Assembly: GCA_025964405.1 (NCBI GenBank)
Contig: JAOPYW010000357.1
Span: 1-7,820, forward strand
DNA: 7,820 nt
Origin: Thermoleophilia bacterium
Lineage (GTDB): Bacteria; Actinomycetota; Thermoleophilia; Gaiellales; SKUG01
Direction: 5' to 3'
Below are positions 1-5,492 of the stretch, in pieces; within the stretch, counting starts at the first letter, position 1; each line of letters begins with the position of its first letter. The position numbers and the translations under genes are program-made. The notes under the pieces are model-generated. The model was not told the DNA's origin and made no database searches. It saw only the letters and a program-made list of their open reading frames with translations.

Positions 1-264
1 GACGTTGGCGAGGTAGCGCAGGCCGCCGTGGATCAAATTCGAGGATCGCGACGACGTGCCCGAGGCCCAGTCATCCGATTCCACGATGCCGACGCGCAGC
101 CCGCGCGTGACCGCGTCGAGCGCGCAGCCGACACCCGTGATGCCGCCACCGATGACGAGCACGTCGAGCGGTTCGCGCGCCATCGCCTCGAGGAGGCGGG
201 TCCGGTCGGTCGCCGCAAAGGGGGCCGGAAGGCCGTCAGGCGACGGTGTGGCGTCGGTTCGCAT
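1..264 (-). CDS. glpD: Glycerol-3-phosphate dehydrogenase (FAD-dependent), N-terminal part, cut by window edge
   Basis: This frame is not closed within the window: it reads leftwards from an ATG at 264 to base 1 without a stop (88 codons). It shows a Rossmann dinucleotide-binding motif, VLVIGGGITGVG (about residues 35-46), followed by ALDAVTRGLRVGIVE and then GTSSRSSNLIHGGLRYL (residues 69-85). The last block is the classic FAD-contacting signature of aerobic GlpD. The family oxidises sn-glycerol-3-phosphate to dihydroxyacetone phosphate at the inner face of the membrane and passes electrons to quinone; members usually have 500-570 residues, so more than 80 percent lies off the window. The start is uncertain. 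An in-frame ATG at 297 would add MDSRPIGHARV and has a weak GGAGAA 13 bases upstream, whereas the ATG at 264 has no visible Shine-Dalgarno. Family assignment is strong; start choice is not. Confidence 0.9.
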   Translation of the reverse strand, partial: MRTDATPSPDGLPAPFAATDRTRLLEAMAREPLDVLVIGGGITGVGCALDAVTRGLRVGIVESDDWASGTSSRSSNLIHGGLRYLANV

Positions 265-405
265 GACGCGAGCATGCCCGATCGGTCGCGAATCCATCCG
301 TGCGCGTACGTTCTCCGAATCACCCCTATGGTTCGGGGCCGCGCTGACCGATGTTCAACCGATACGGCGCAGGGAACCTGCGTCACGGGAAGGGATCGTC
401 CGGTC
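265..405. promoter_or_regulatory. Divergent control region between glpD and the tail-anchored protein gene, with short repeats
   Basis: This 141-bp gap lies between two divergent genes, so it should carry promoters for both. I see two direct copies of ACCGAT at 347-352 and 358-363, spaced exactly 11 bp (about one helical turn). An inverted copy, ATCGGT, lies at 281-286 inside the palindrome CCGATCGG (278-285). A separate dyad, CCGAA (315-319) / TTCGG (332-336), brackets TATGGT (327-332), which fits a loose TAnnnT -10 element for the + strand, but no convincing -35 is visible. The GGGAAGGGA at 387-395 is the likely ribosome-binding site of the + gene. Repeats are seen directly; any operator role is inference. 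Confidence 0.35.
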
Positions 406-969
406 ATGTCGCATCACGTCGTCCAGGATCAGGTTGCCACGCTGTATGCCGACGGCGTCGATCAGGTGTGGTCGACCTGGGAGCCCTCGCTGCGCCGCTG
501 CGAACAGCTCCTCGGCACCGCCGAACGTCGCGACCAGCACCGCGCCCACGACCTCGCCGAACACTTCCGTCGCGCGCAGTACCGCGCCCACGTCGCCGGT
601 GAACTCGCCGTCGGGCTGGTGCCGCCCGTGCAGGCGGTGCACCCGCACGACCAGCTCGTGGGCGTGCTCGGCGTGTGCCGCGACACCCTGAGCGTGATCG
701 CAGTGCGCGCCGAGCTCGACGAACTCGACGACGAGACGGCCCTGATCGGGCTGCTCGCGATCGACGCCACGCGCGACGCCTTCCGCGGTGCGCGCGAGAC
801 GAGCACCGACCTGCAGGCGTGGATCTCCGAGGCCGGTCCGGTCGCTCCCTGGGTCGTGCCCGACACGGCTCCGTCGCGCTTCATGACGCTGCTCATGTGG
901 TCGCTCATCGGCGTGTGCGCCGTGCTCTTCCTCGCCCTGGTCGCCGAAGTCTTCCTGATGGGGAGCTGA
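406..969 (+). CDS. Hypothetical helical protein with C-terminal membrane anchor
   Basis: The protein has 187 residues and I do not recognise its family. The start is the ATG at 406, preceded by GGGAAGGGA with a 10-base spacer; longer versions of this frame run into glpD on the other strand and are rejected. Residues 1-135 look soluble and largely alpha-helical with many charged and His residues (for example HRAHDLAEHFRRAQYRAH near 45-62). A conserved-looking segment PPVQAVHPHDQLVGVLGVCRDTL covers about 73-95. Residues 160-183 are strongly hydrophobic and form one membrane helix ending four residues from the C-terminus, with no signal peptide. It should therefore be a tail-anchored inner-membrane protein with a cytoplasmic N-terminal domain. 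It sits 3 bp upstream of a receiver-domain gene, so the two are almost certainly co-transcribed. A role in signalling is inferred from context only. Confidence 0.75.
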   Translation: MSHHVVQDQVATLYADGVDQVWSTWEPSLRRCEQLLGTAERRDQHRAHDLAEHFRRAQYRAHVAGELAVGLVPPVQAVHPHDQLVGVLGVCRDTLSVIAVRAELDELDDETALIGLLAIDATRDAFRGARETSTDLQAWISEAGPVAPWVVPDTAPSRFMTLLMWSLIGVCAVLFLALVAEVFLMGS

Positions 970-972
970 CCC

Positions 973-1365
973 ATGTCGGCCGCGACCCGCACCGAGCCGG
1001 TTCGCGTGCTGCTCGTCGACGACGACGAGTCGATCAGGATGCTGCTCGAGGTCAACCTCGAGTTCGACGAGCGCTTCGACCTCGTGGCATCGGCGCGTAC
1101 GGGTGGGGAGCTGCTCGCGAAGCTGGAGTTGGTGCCCGACGGCATCGACGCCGTGCTCGTCGACGTGACCCTGCCGGATGTCGACGGGCTCGAACTCGTC
1201 ACGAAGCTGCGGAGCCGGCTGCCGGGCGCGGCCATCGCGCTCTACACGGGCTGGACGGATCCCGACCTGCTCGAGCGTGCGCTCGCGGCGGGCGCCGACG
1301 GCGTGTTCACGAAGTCGGGCGACACGCGTGCGCTGTTCGACGAACTGCTGACCCTGGTCTCCTGA
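973..1365 (+). CDS. Single-domain (CheY-like) response regulator
   Basis: The protein has 130 residues and consists of a receiver domain only. The acidic pocket is DDD at 16-18, the phospho-acceptor is Asp64 (VLVDVTLPD, then VDGLEL), the switch Thr is Thr92 (LYTGW) and the conserved Lys is Lys114 (VFTKSG). All residues needed for phosphorylation are therefore present, and no DNA-binding or enzymatic output domain follows. The ATG is 3 bp after the upstream stop, and GGGGAG at 960-965 gives a good ribosome-binding site with 7-base spacing. It must act by binding another protein. Candidates in view are the tail-anchored protein encoded just upstream and the convergent HD-GYP protein; neither link is shown by sequence. 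No histidine kinase is encoded in the window, so its phosphodonor is unknown. Confidence 0.92.
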   Translation: MSAATRTEPVRVLLVDDDESIRMLLEVNLEFDERFDLVASARTGGELLAKLELVPDGIDAVLVDVTLPDVDGLELVTKLRSRLPGAAIALYTGWTDPDLLERALAAGADGVFTKSGDTRALFDELLTLVS

Positions 1366-1380
1366 TCGCGGCGAACGCGA
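1366..1380. terminator. Small perfect hairpin between convergent genes
   Basis: TCGCG-GCGAA-CGCGA is a perfect 5-bp stem with a 5-base loop. It begins directly after the stop codon of the receiver gene and lies 9 bp before the end of the convergent HD-GYP gene. No T-run follows on either side, so it is at best a weak or factor-assisted bidirectional terminator. The inverted repeat is seen; the terminator function is inferred from its position. Confidence 0.35.
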
Positions 1381-1389
1381 CGCGCTGGC

Positions 1390-3786
1390 TCAGCCGCCCG
1401 CGATGAGCACGGTGGTCTCCGCATGGGAGTGGGCCGCGAAGGCCTCCGTCGCCATGAGGTCGCAGAACCCCTCGACCACGGCCGGGTCGAACTGGCTGCC
1501 GGCGCCCTCGCGCAGGCGGCGCAGGGCCTCGTCGTGCGGGAGCGCCTGGCGGTAGGGACGGTCGCTCGTCATGGCGTGCCACGAGTCGCAGACGAAGATG
1601 ATGCGGGCGCCGAGCGGGATCTGTTCGCCCTGCAGCTGGTGCGGGTAGCCGCGTCCATCCCAGCGCTCGTGCTCGTGGAGCACGAGCGGGCGCACGCCCT
1701 GGAGGAACTCGACGTCGGCGATGATGCGCTCACCGATGACGGTGTGCTCCTTCATCGTCTCGAACTCGTCGTCGGTGAGCGGACCGGGCTTGGAGAGGAT
1801 CTCGGTCGGCACGCCGATCTTGCCGATGTCGTGCAGCAGCGCGCCGAGCTTGAGGTCGCGCACCTCATCCTCACGCATGCCGAGGCGGCGACCGAGGTCG
1901 GCTGACATGTCGGTGATCGAGCGGGCGTGGTCGAGCGTGTAGGCGTCCTTGGCCTCGAGCGCGGAACTGAGCGCCTCCACCGTCTCGAAGTAGGACCGCT
2001 CGAGCGACGCGAACAGCTCTGCCTGTTCGAGGGTGCCACCGAGCTGGTCGGCGATCGTCTCGAGCATGTGGAGGTCGTCCTCGCCGAGCACGTCGGGGTC
2101 TGACTCGTAGACGGCGATCGCGCCGACGATGGTGCGGTCGCGGCCCGAGATCGGCACGACGATGCGGCCGCGACAGTCGTTGGGCGAATCGCCGTCGTGC
2201 ATGCCGCCGATGTCGTCGCCGTCGCCGGCGACGCTCACGTAGGGACGGCCGGAGGTGCAGCACTCGCGCAGCACGTCGGTCGTGAGGTCGTCCCCGTCGG
2301 CGGTGCGGGTCGTGCTCTGGGCGCTGGCGCCGCTCGAGGCGACGATGCGGAGGCTGTCGACGTCGCCCGATTCGACGAGCGCGATCGTCACGCGCCCGTA
2401 GCCGAAGCCCTCGTGCAGCTCGCGCGCCGCGATGCGTGCGACGGCGTCGGGTTCGCGCTGGCCGGTGAGGCTGCGAGCGAGCTTCGGGGTGCAGGCGAGG
2501 TGGCGGCTGCGCTTCCTGATCGAGCGGAGCATGCGCGTGCGCTCGATCGCCATCGAGGCCTGGCGGCCGATCGCGGTGAGCAACGCCGACATGTCGTCGT
2601 CGAGGCCCAGCTGCGGGCGGTCGAGCACGATGAGGCCCACGACGCCGTTCGCGTCGCGCAGTGCCTGCACGGCGATGTTGCCGTCGAAGCCGAGGCGGTT
2701 GAGCACCACGCTGGTGGCTTCGTCGAGCCGCGCCGTGTCGCACGTGAAGGGGGTCGAGCCGGCGTGGATCGCGAGGTCGGCCAGGCCCGAGCGCAGGCGC
2801 AGGGTTCCGGAGCCGGAGGTCGCGAGGCGTTCGATGCCCACCGCTCCCGCCATGCGGAGACGACCGGTGTCGAGCGCGAAGATCGCACCGCGGTCGACAC
2901 GGGCGGCCTCGACGGCCTGCTGCACGTGGTCGATGAGGCGGTCGCGCTGCTGGTTCTCGCTGGCTGCGTGCACGCTGCGGAGCAGGAGTTCGTTGTCACG
3001 GGCGCGCTGCTGTTCGCGGTCGACGACGGCGGCCTTGCCGAGCGCCACGGCACCGAGTGCCGCCATCGACCCGATGAGCGTGTCGTCGCCGGCGCGCTGC
3101 AGGTCGCGCGCGGTGCGATAGCGACGCAGCACGACGCCGAGGAACTCGCCGGCTGACCACATGGGCGCGACGACGAGCGCCATGGCTCCCCCGCGCAGGC
3201 CGACCATGTCGGGAAGCGGATTGGCGCCGGCGTCGGTGGCGTCGAGCACGCGGAGGGCGCGGCGCGCGGTGAGCGCTTCCTGCAGGTGACGTCCCTCGGC
3301 GGCGGTGACGGGCACCTGGCGTCCCCACATCGGCGACCAGAGCGCGCGGTCGTGCTCCTCCCAGACGAAGATCTCGAGCCCTGCCTCCTGGGCGCTGGCG
3401 GCGAGCGCCTCGACCGTGCCACGTACGCCTGCCGGCTCGGCGCCGATCTGCTCGACGGCGAGCATCATCTGGAGCGACACGCGTGCCTCGCGGCGGGCGG
3501 TGTGCACGGCCCCGCGCATCATGCGGGCGATGGCGCGGTGCAGGAGCAGGAGCGATGCGGTCGCGAGCCCGACGAACAGCAGCAGGCCCACGAACCCGAG
3601 GCCACGGGTCTGCTCCACGATGGCGACGATCACCAGGTTGACCGCGACGAGCACACCGGCGAAGTAGATGCGCCCCGCGTGCTGCTCCATCCATGCGAGC
3701 TGCGTATCCGAGGGCGATGCGGGTTCAGCGTCGGTCACGCGGGCACGGCTCCTCGAAGGCATGGACAGGGTCGGCGTCGTGACCAC
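1390..3786 (-). CDS. Membrane-anchored GAF / HD-GYP sensor, probable cyclic-di-GMP phosphodiesterase
   Basis: The protein has 798 residues. Two membrane helices (about 40-57 and 63-84) with only a short loop between them leave the rest in the cytoplasm. Three GAF-like regions follow, at about 120-255 (most divergent), 268-418 and 432-592, and bind unknown signals. The HD-GYP domain covers about 600-785: YTLDH at 616-620, LLHDIGKIGVP (His652, Asp653, Lys656), MKEH ending at His681, then HERWDGRGYP (706-715) and DSWHAMTSDRPYR (734-746). The family hydrolyses cyclic-di-GMP to pGpG or GMP using two or three metal ions, so an active phosphodiesterase is likely. The usual HHE of the GYP motif reads EHE here (Glu705, His706, Glu707). 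The longest start is the GTG at 3786; ATG at 3762 (residue 9) or 3690 are alternatives and none has a good Shine-Dalgarno. It faces the receiver gene tail to tail. Confidence 0.93.
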   Translation of the reverse strand: MVTTPTLSMPSRSRARVTDAEPASPSDTQLAWMEQHAGRIYFAGVLVAVNLVIVAIVEQTRGLGFVGLLLFVGLATASLLLLHRAIARMMRGAVHTARREARVSLQMMLAVEQIGAEPAGVRGTVEALAASAQEAGLEIFVWEEHDRALWSPMWGRQVPVTAAEGRHLQEALTARRALRVLDATDAGANPLPDMVGLRGGAMALVVAPMWSAGEFLGVVLRRYRTARDLQRAGDDTLIGSMAALGAVALGKAAVVDREQQRARDNELLLRSVHAASENQQRDRLIDHVQQAVEAARVDRGAIFALDTGRLRMAGAVGIERLATSGSGTLRLRSGLADLAIHAGSTPFTCDTARLDEATSVVLNRLGFDGNIAVQALRDANGVVGLIVLDRPQLGLDDDMSALLTAIGRQASMAIERTRMLRSIRKRSRHLACTPKLARSLTGQREPDAVARIAARELHEGFGYGRVTIALVESGDVDSLRIVASSGASAQSTTRTADGDDLTTDVLRECCTSGRPYVSVAGDGDDIGGMHDGDSPNDCRGRIVVPISGRDRTIVGAIAVYESDPDVLGEDDLHMLETIADQLGGTLEQAELFASLERSYFETVEALSSALEAKDAYTLDHARSITDMSADLGRRLGMREDEVRDLKLGALLHDIGKIGVPTEILSKPGPLTDDEFETMKEHTVIGERIIADVEFLQGVRPLVLHEHERWDGRGYPHQLQGEQIPLGARIIFVCDSWHAMTSDRPYRQALPHDEALRRLREGAGSQFDPAVVEGFCDLMATEAFAAHSHAETTVLIAGG

Positions 3787-3813
3787 TCCCGGGGCCTGGA
3801 CGCTGAAGCGATG

Positions 3814-3839
3814 GTTCCCCGCGCCATGGGAAGGAAAAC
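3814..3839 (-). promoter_or_regulatory. Possible stress-sigma-type promoter for the HD-GYP gene
   Basis: Read on the minus strand, GTTT (3839-3836) is followed after 16 bases by GGGAAC (3819-3814). This loosely resembles the GTTT-N14..17-GGGTAT pattern of SigB/SigF-type promoters in Actinobacteria, but the -10 half matches only in GGG and A. It would start transcription about 20 bases before the GTG at 3786. The GTTT overlaps the end of the inverted repeat after gltX. A chance match in GC-rich DNA is quite possible. Confidence 0.15.
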
Positions 3840-3891
3840 CCGGTAGTACGTAGTACGACGCGCGGAGCGCCTCACGTCGTCATGCGGGTTT
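3836..3891 (-). terminator. Nested inverted repeat after gltX, possible intrinsic terminator
   Basis: Outer arms AAACCCG (3836-3842) and CGGGTTT (3885-3891) are perfect complements. Inside them ACGACG (3855-3860) pairs with CGTCGT (3875-3880), and the centre holds GCGC-GGA-GCGC (3860-3870). On the minus strand the structure starts 11 bases after the gltX stop and ends in GGGTTTTCC, that is, an A-rich left arm and T-run right arm as in an intrinsic terminator. The 42-base interior is longer than usual, so stacked stems would have to form. The complementarity is seen directly; termination of gltX transcription is the most likely role, by inference. Confidence 0.4.
3843..3856. repeat. Tandem 7-bp duplication GTAGTAC x2
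   Basis: Two abutting copies of GTAGTAC make an AT-richer patch in otherwise GC-rich DNA. It lies in the interior loop of the inverted repeat between gltX and the HD-GYP gene. It could be a protein-binding site or a simple slippage product; the sequence alone does not decide. Confidence 0.5.
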
Positions 3892-3902
3892 CGCCGCGCC
3901 GA

Positions 3903-5408
3903 CTACGCCTGCGGAACGCTGGCGGCGACCGCGGCGCTGAGCCGATCCCGGGCCGAGGCGAGGCGCTCGAGTGAGCGTTCGCGGCCGAGTGCGTGCAGTG
4001 ATTCCCACAGGCCGGGCGCGATCGTGCGGCCCGTAGCTGCGAAGCGGATCGGCGAGAACACCTTGCCGGGCTTCAGCTCGAGTGCCTCGCAGGTGCCGCG
4101 CAGCGCAGCCTCGAGCGAGTCGAGCTCCCACGCGTCGAGCGCCTCGAGCGCAGCAGTGACGTGCGTGAGCACGGTGACCCCGACCTCGCCGGTCTTCTCG
4201 AGCCGGGCCCAGGCGTCGTCGGTGAAGGTGAACGGCTCGACGAGGAACGACAGGTAGGCCGGCACCTCGCTGAAGGTGGCGACCTTCTCCTGCACGAGCT
4301 CGGCAGCGGCCCGGCCGTCGATGATGTCGGCGGCGGCGGCGAATTCGGCGTCGGCCGGCATCCACTCGGTGCGCCAGGCGTCGTAGCCCGCGACCCACTC
4401 CTCCACCGACAGGGCGCGCAGGTGCTCGCCGTTGAGCCACTCGAGCTTCTTGTAGTCGATCTGCGCGGCCGACTTCTTCACGCGCGTGACGTCGAACGCG
4501 GCGATCAGGTCGTCGCTGGCCAGGTACTCGGTCTCGCCATCCTTCGACCAGCCCACGAGCGCGAGGCCGTTGCGCACGGCCGCGGGTGCGTAGCCCGCGA
4601 GCGCGAGCTGCTCGACGTTCGACGTGTGGTGGCGGCGCTTCGAGAGCTTCGCGCCGTCGGGCCCGAGCACCATCGGCAGGTGGGCGAACGCGGGCACCGG
4701 CTTGCCGAGTGCCTCGTAGATGAGGATCTGCTTCGGCGTGTTGTTGAGGTGGTCGTTGCCACGGATGACGTGGGTGATCTCCATGTCGGCGTCGTCGACG
4801 ACGTTCGCGAAGTTGTAGAGCGGGGAGCCGTCGGCGCGCGCGACCACGAAGTCACCGATCAGCGCATTCTCGAACGCGGTGTCGCCGAGCACCATGTCGT
4901 GCACGACGGTCGTGCCGGTGGTCGGCACCTTGAAGCGCACCGAGAACGCCTCGCCGGCGTCGGCGCGCGCCTTCGAGGTGGCCGGGTCGAGGTCGCGGCC
5001 CGCGCCGACGTAGACGTAGGGGCGCTTCGCGGCCTCCGCCTCGGCGCGATCGGCGGCGAGCTGCTCCTTCGTGTCGAAGGCGCGGTAGGCGTGCCCCGAC
5101 GCGAACAGCTCCTCGAGCGCCCGGGAGTAGGCGTCGCTGCGCTGGCTCTGGAAGTAGGGCTCGTGCGGGCCGCCCACGCCGGGGCCCTCGTCCCAGTCGA
5201 GGCCGAGCCAGCGGAACACCTTGAGCGCCTGGTCGACGTTCTCCGGGGTCGAGCGCTCCTGGTCGGTGTCCTCGATGCGCAGCACGTAGGTGCCCTGCTC
5301 GCCGAAGTGGCGGGCGTAGAGCCAGTTGAAGAGCGCCGAACGGGCACTGCCGAGATGCAGCGTGCCGGTGGGGCTGGGAGCGAAGCGAACACGAACGGGC
5401 GAAGTCAT
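3903..5408 (-). CDS. gltX: Glutamate--tRNA ligase
   Basis: The protein has 501 residues, within the usual bacterial range (about 460-510). It charges tRNA-Glu with glutamate at the expense of ATP. The class I signature at the N-terminus reads RFAPSPTGTLHLGSAR, with HLGS (18-21) in place of HIGH. YVLRIEDTDQERS (41-53), RGNDHLNNTPKQ (216-227) and the KMSKS equivalent KLSKR (254-258) follow in the expected order. The C-terminal region from about 330 is the helical anticodon-binding part. The usual zinc-binding cysteines are absent (YRAFDTKEQL at 108-117), as in many bacterial GluRS. After KLSKR the sequence is RHHTSN rather than the common HGATS. Whether it is strictly tRNA-Glu specific or also charges tRNA-Gln cannot be judged here. 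The ATG at 5408 has no Shine-Dalgarno; a -10-like TAACCT ends 6 bases before it. Confidence 0.96.
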   Translation of the reverse strand: MTSPVRVRFAPSPTGTLHLGSARSALFNWLYARHFGEQGTYVLRIEDTDQERSTPENVDQALKVFRWLGLDWDEGPGVGGPHEPYFQSQRSDAYSRALEELFASGHAYRAFDTKEQLAADRAEAEAAKRPYVYVGAGRDLDPATSKARADAGEAFSVRFKVPTTGTTVVHDMVLGDTAFENALIGDFVVARADGSPLYNFANVVDDADMEITHVIRGNDHLNNTPKQILIYEALGKPVPAFAHLPMVLGPDGAKLSKRRHHTSNVEQLALAGYAPAAVRNGLALVGWSKDGETEYLASDDLIAAFDVTRVKKSAAQIDYKKLEWLNGEHLRALSVEEWVAGYDAWRTEWMPADAEFAAAADIIDGRAAAELVQEKVATFSEVPAYLSFLVEPFTFTDDAWARLEKTGEVGVTVLTHVTAALEALDAWELDSLEAALRGTCEALELKPGKVFSPIRFAATGRTIAPGLWESLHALGRERSLERLASARDRLSAAVAASVPQA

Positions 5409-5414
5409 GCAGGA

Positions 5415-5420
5415 AGGTTA
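5415..5420 (-). promoter_or_regulatory. Candidate -10 element for a leaderless gltX transcript
   Basis: On the minus strand TAACCT matches the actinobacterial TAnnnT -10 pattern and ends 6 bases before the gltX ATG. A transcript starting 6-7 bases downstream of the -10 would begin at the ATG itself. This agrees with the lack of any Shine-Dalgarno there. No convincing -35 hexamer is visible 16-18 bases upstream. Confidence 0.3.
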
Positions 5421-5454
5421 CCGGACCGCCCGTCGCGAACCCGATCCGGGCGAA

Positions 5455-5474
5455 CTGCGAACCAGCTGGTGCAG
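5455..5474. promoter_or_regulatory. Dyad in the gltX / TipAS-gene intergenic region, candidate operator
   Basis: ACCAGCTGGT at 5461-5470 is a perfect 10-bp palindrome. It is flanked by CTGC (5455-5458) and GCAG (5471-5474), which are complementary but offset by two extra bases (GA) on the left. The whole dyad spans 20 bp, about the size of a dimeric regulator site, and lies 18 bp before the ribosome-binding site of the TipAS-domain gene. A second small dyad, CCCG-ATC-CGGG, lies at 5440-5450. The regulatory role is inferred. Confidence 0.3.
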
Positions 5475-5481
5475 CCACCCG

Positions 5482-5492
5482 GGAGGACCTCC
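5482..5492 (+). promoter_or_regulatory. Self-complementary ribosome-binding site of the TipAS-domain gene
   Basis: GGAGG (5482-5486) is a strong Shine-Dalgarno with 6-base spacing to the ATG at 5493, which fixes this start. The bases after it, A then CCTCC, are its exact complement and fill the spacer up to the ATG. The mRNA could fold GGAG onto CTCC with a 3-base loop, which would hide the site. Confidence 0.55.

Noticed and set aside
28..405. Extension of the tail-anchored protein to an ATG at 28 (313 residues)
   Set aside because: The added part lies antisense to the clear GlpD coding sequence and has the Arg/Asp-rich look of a shadow frame. A good ribosome-binding site precedes the ATG at 406.
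462..1235. Open minus frame of 257 residues opposite the tail-anchored protein and receiver genes
   Set aside because: Very Ser/Arg/Thr-rich shadow frame; the + strand receiver motifs are unambiguous.
2197..3156. Open + frame of 319 residues antisense to the HD-GYP gene
   Set aside because: No recognisable domains; low-complexity composition of an antisense shadow over well-supported GAF sequence.
1390..3786. GGDEF/EAL domain in the HD-GYP protein
   Set aside because: No GGDEF or EAL signature is present; only GAF-like regions and HD-GYP motifs can be read.
4161..5492. Open + frame of 575 residues across gltX joined to the TipAS gene
   Set aside because: It is antisense to gltX, is rich in Arg/Val/Gly/Glu as expected of an opposite-strand frame in high-GC DNA, and the TipAS homology begins only at 5493.
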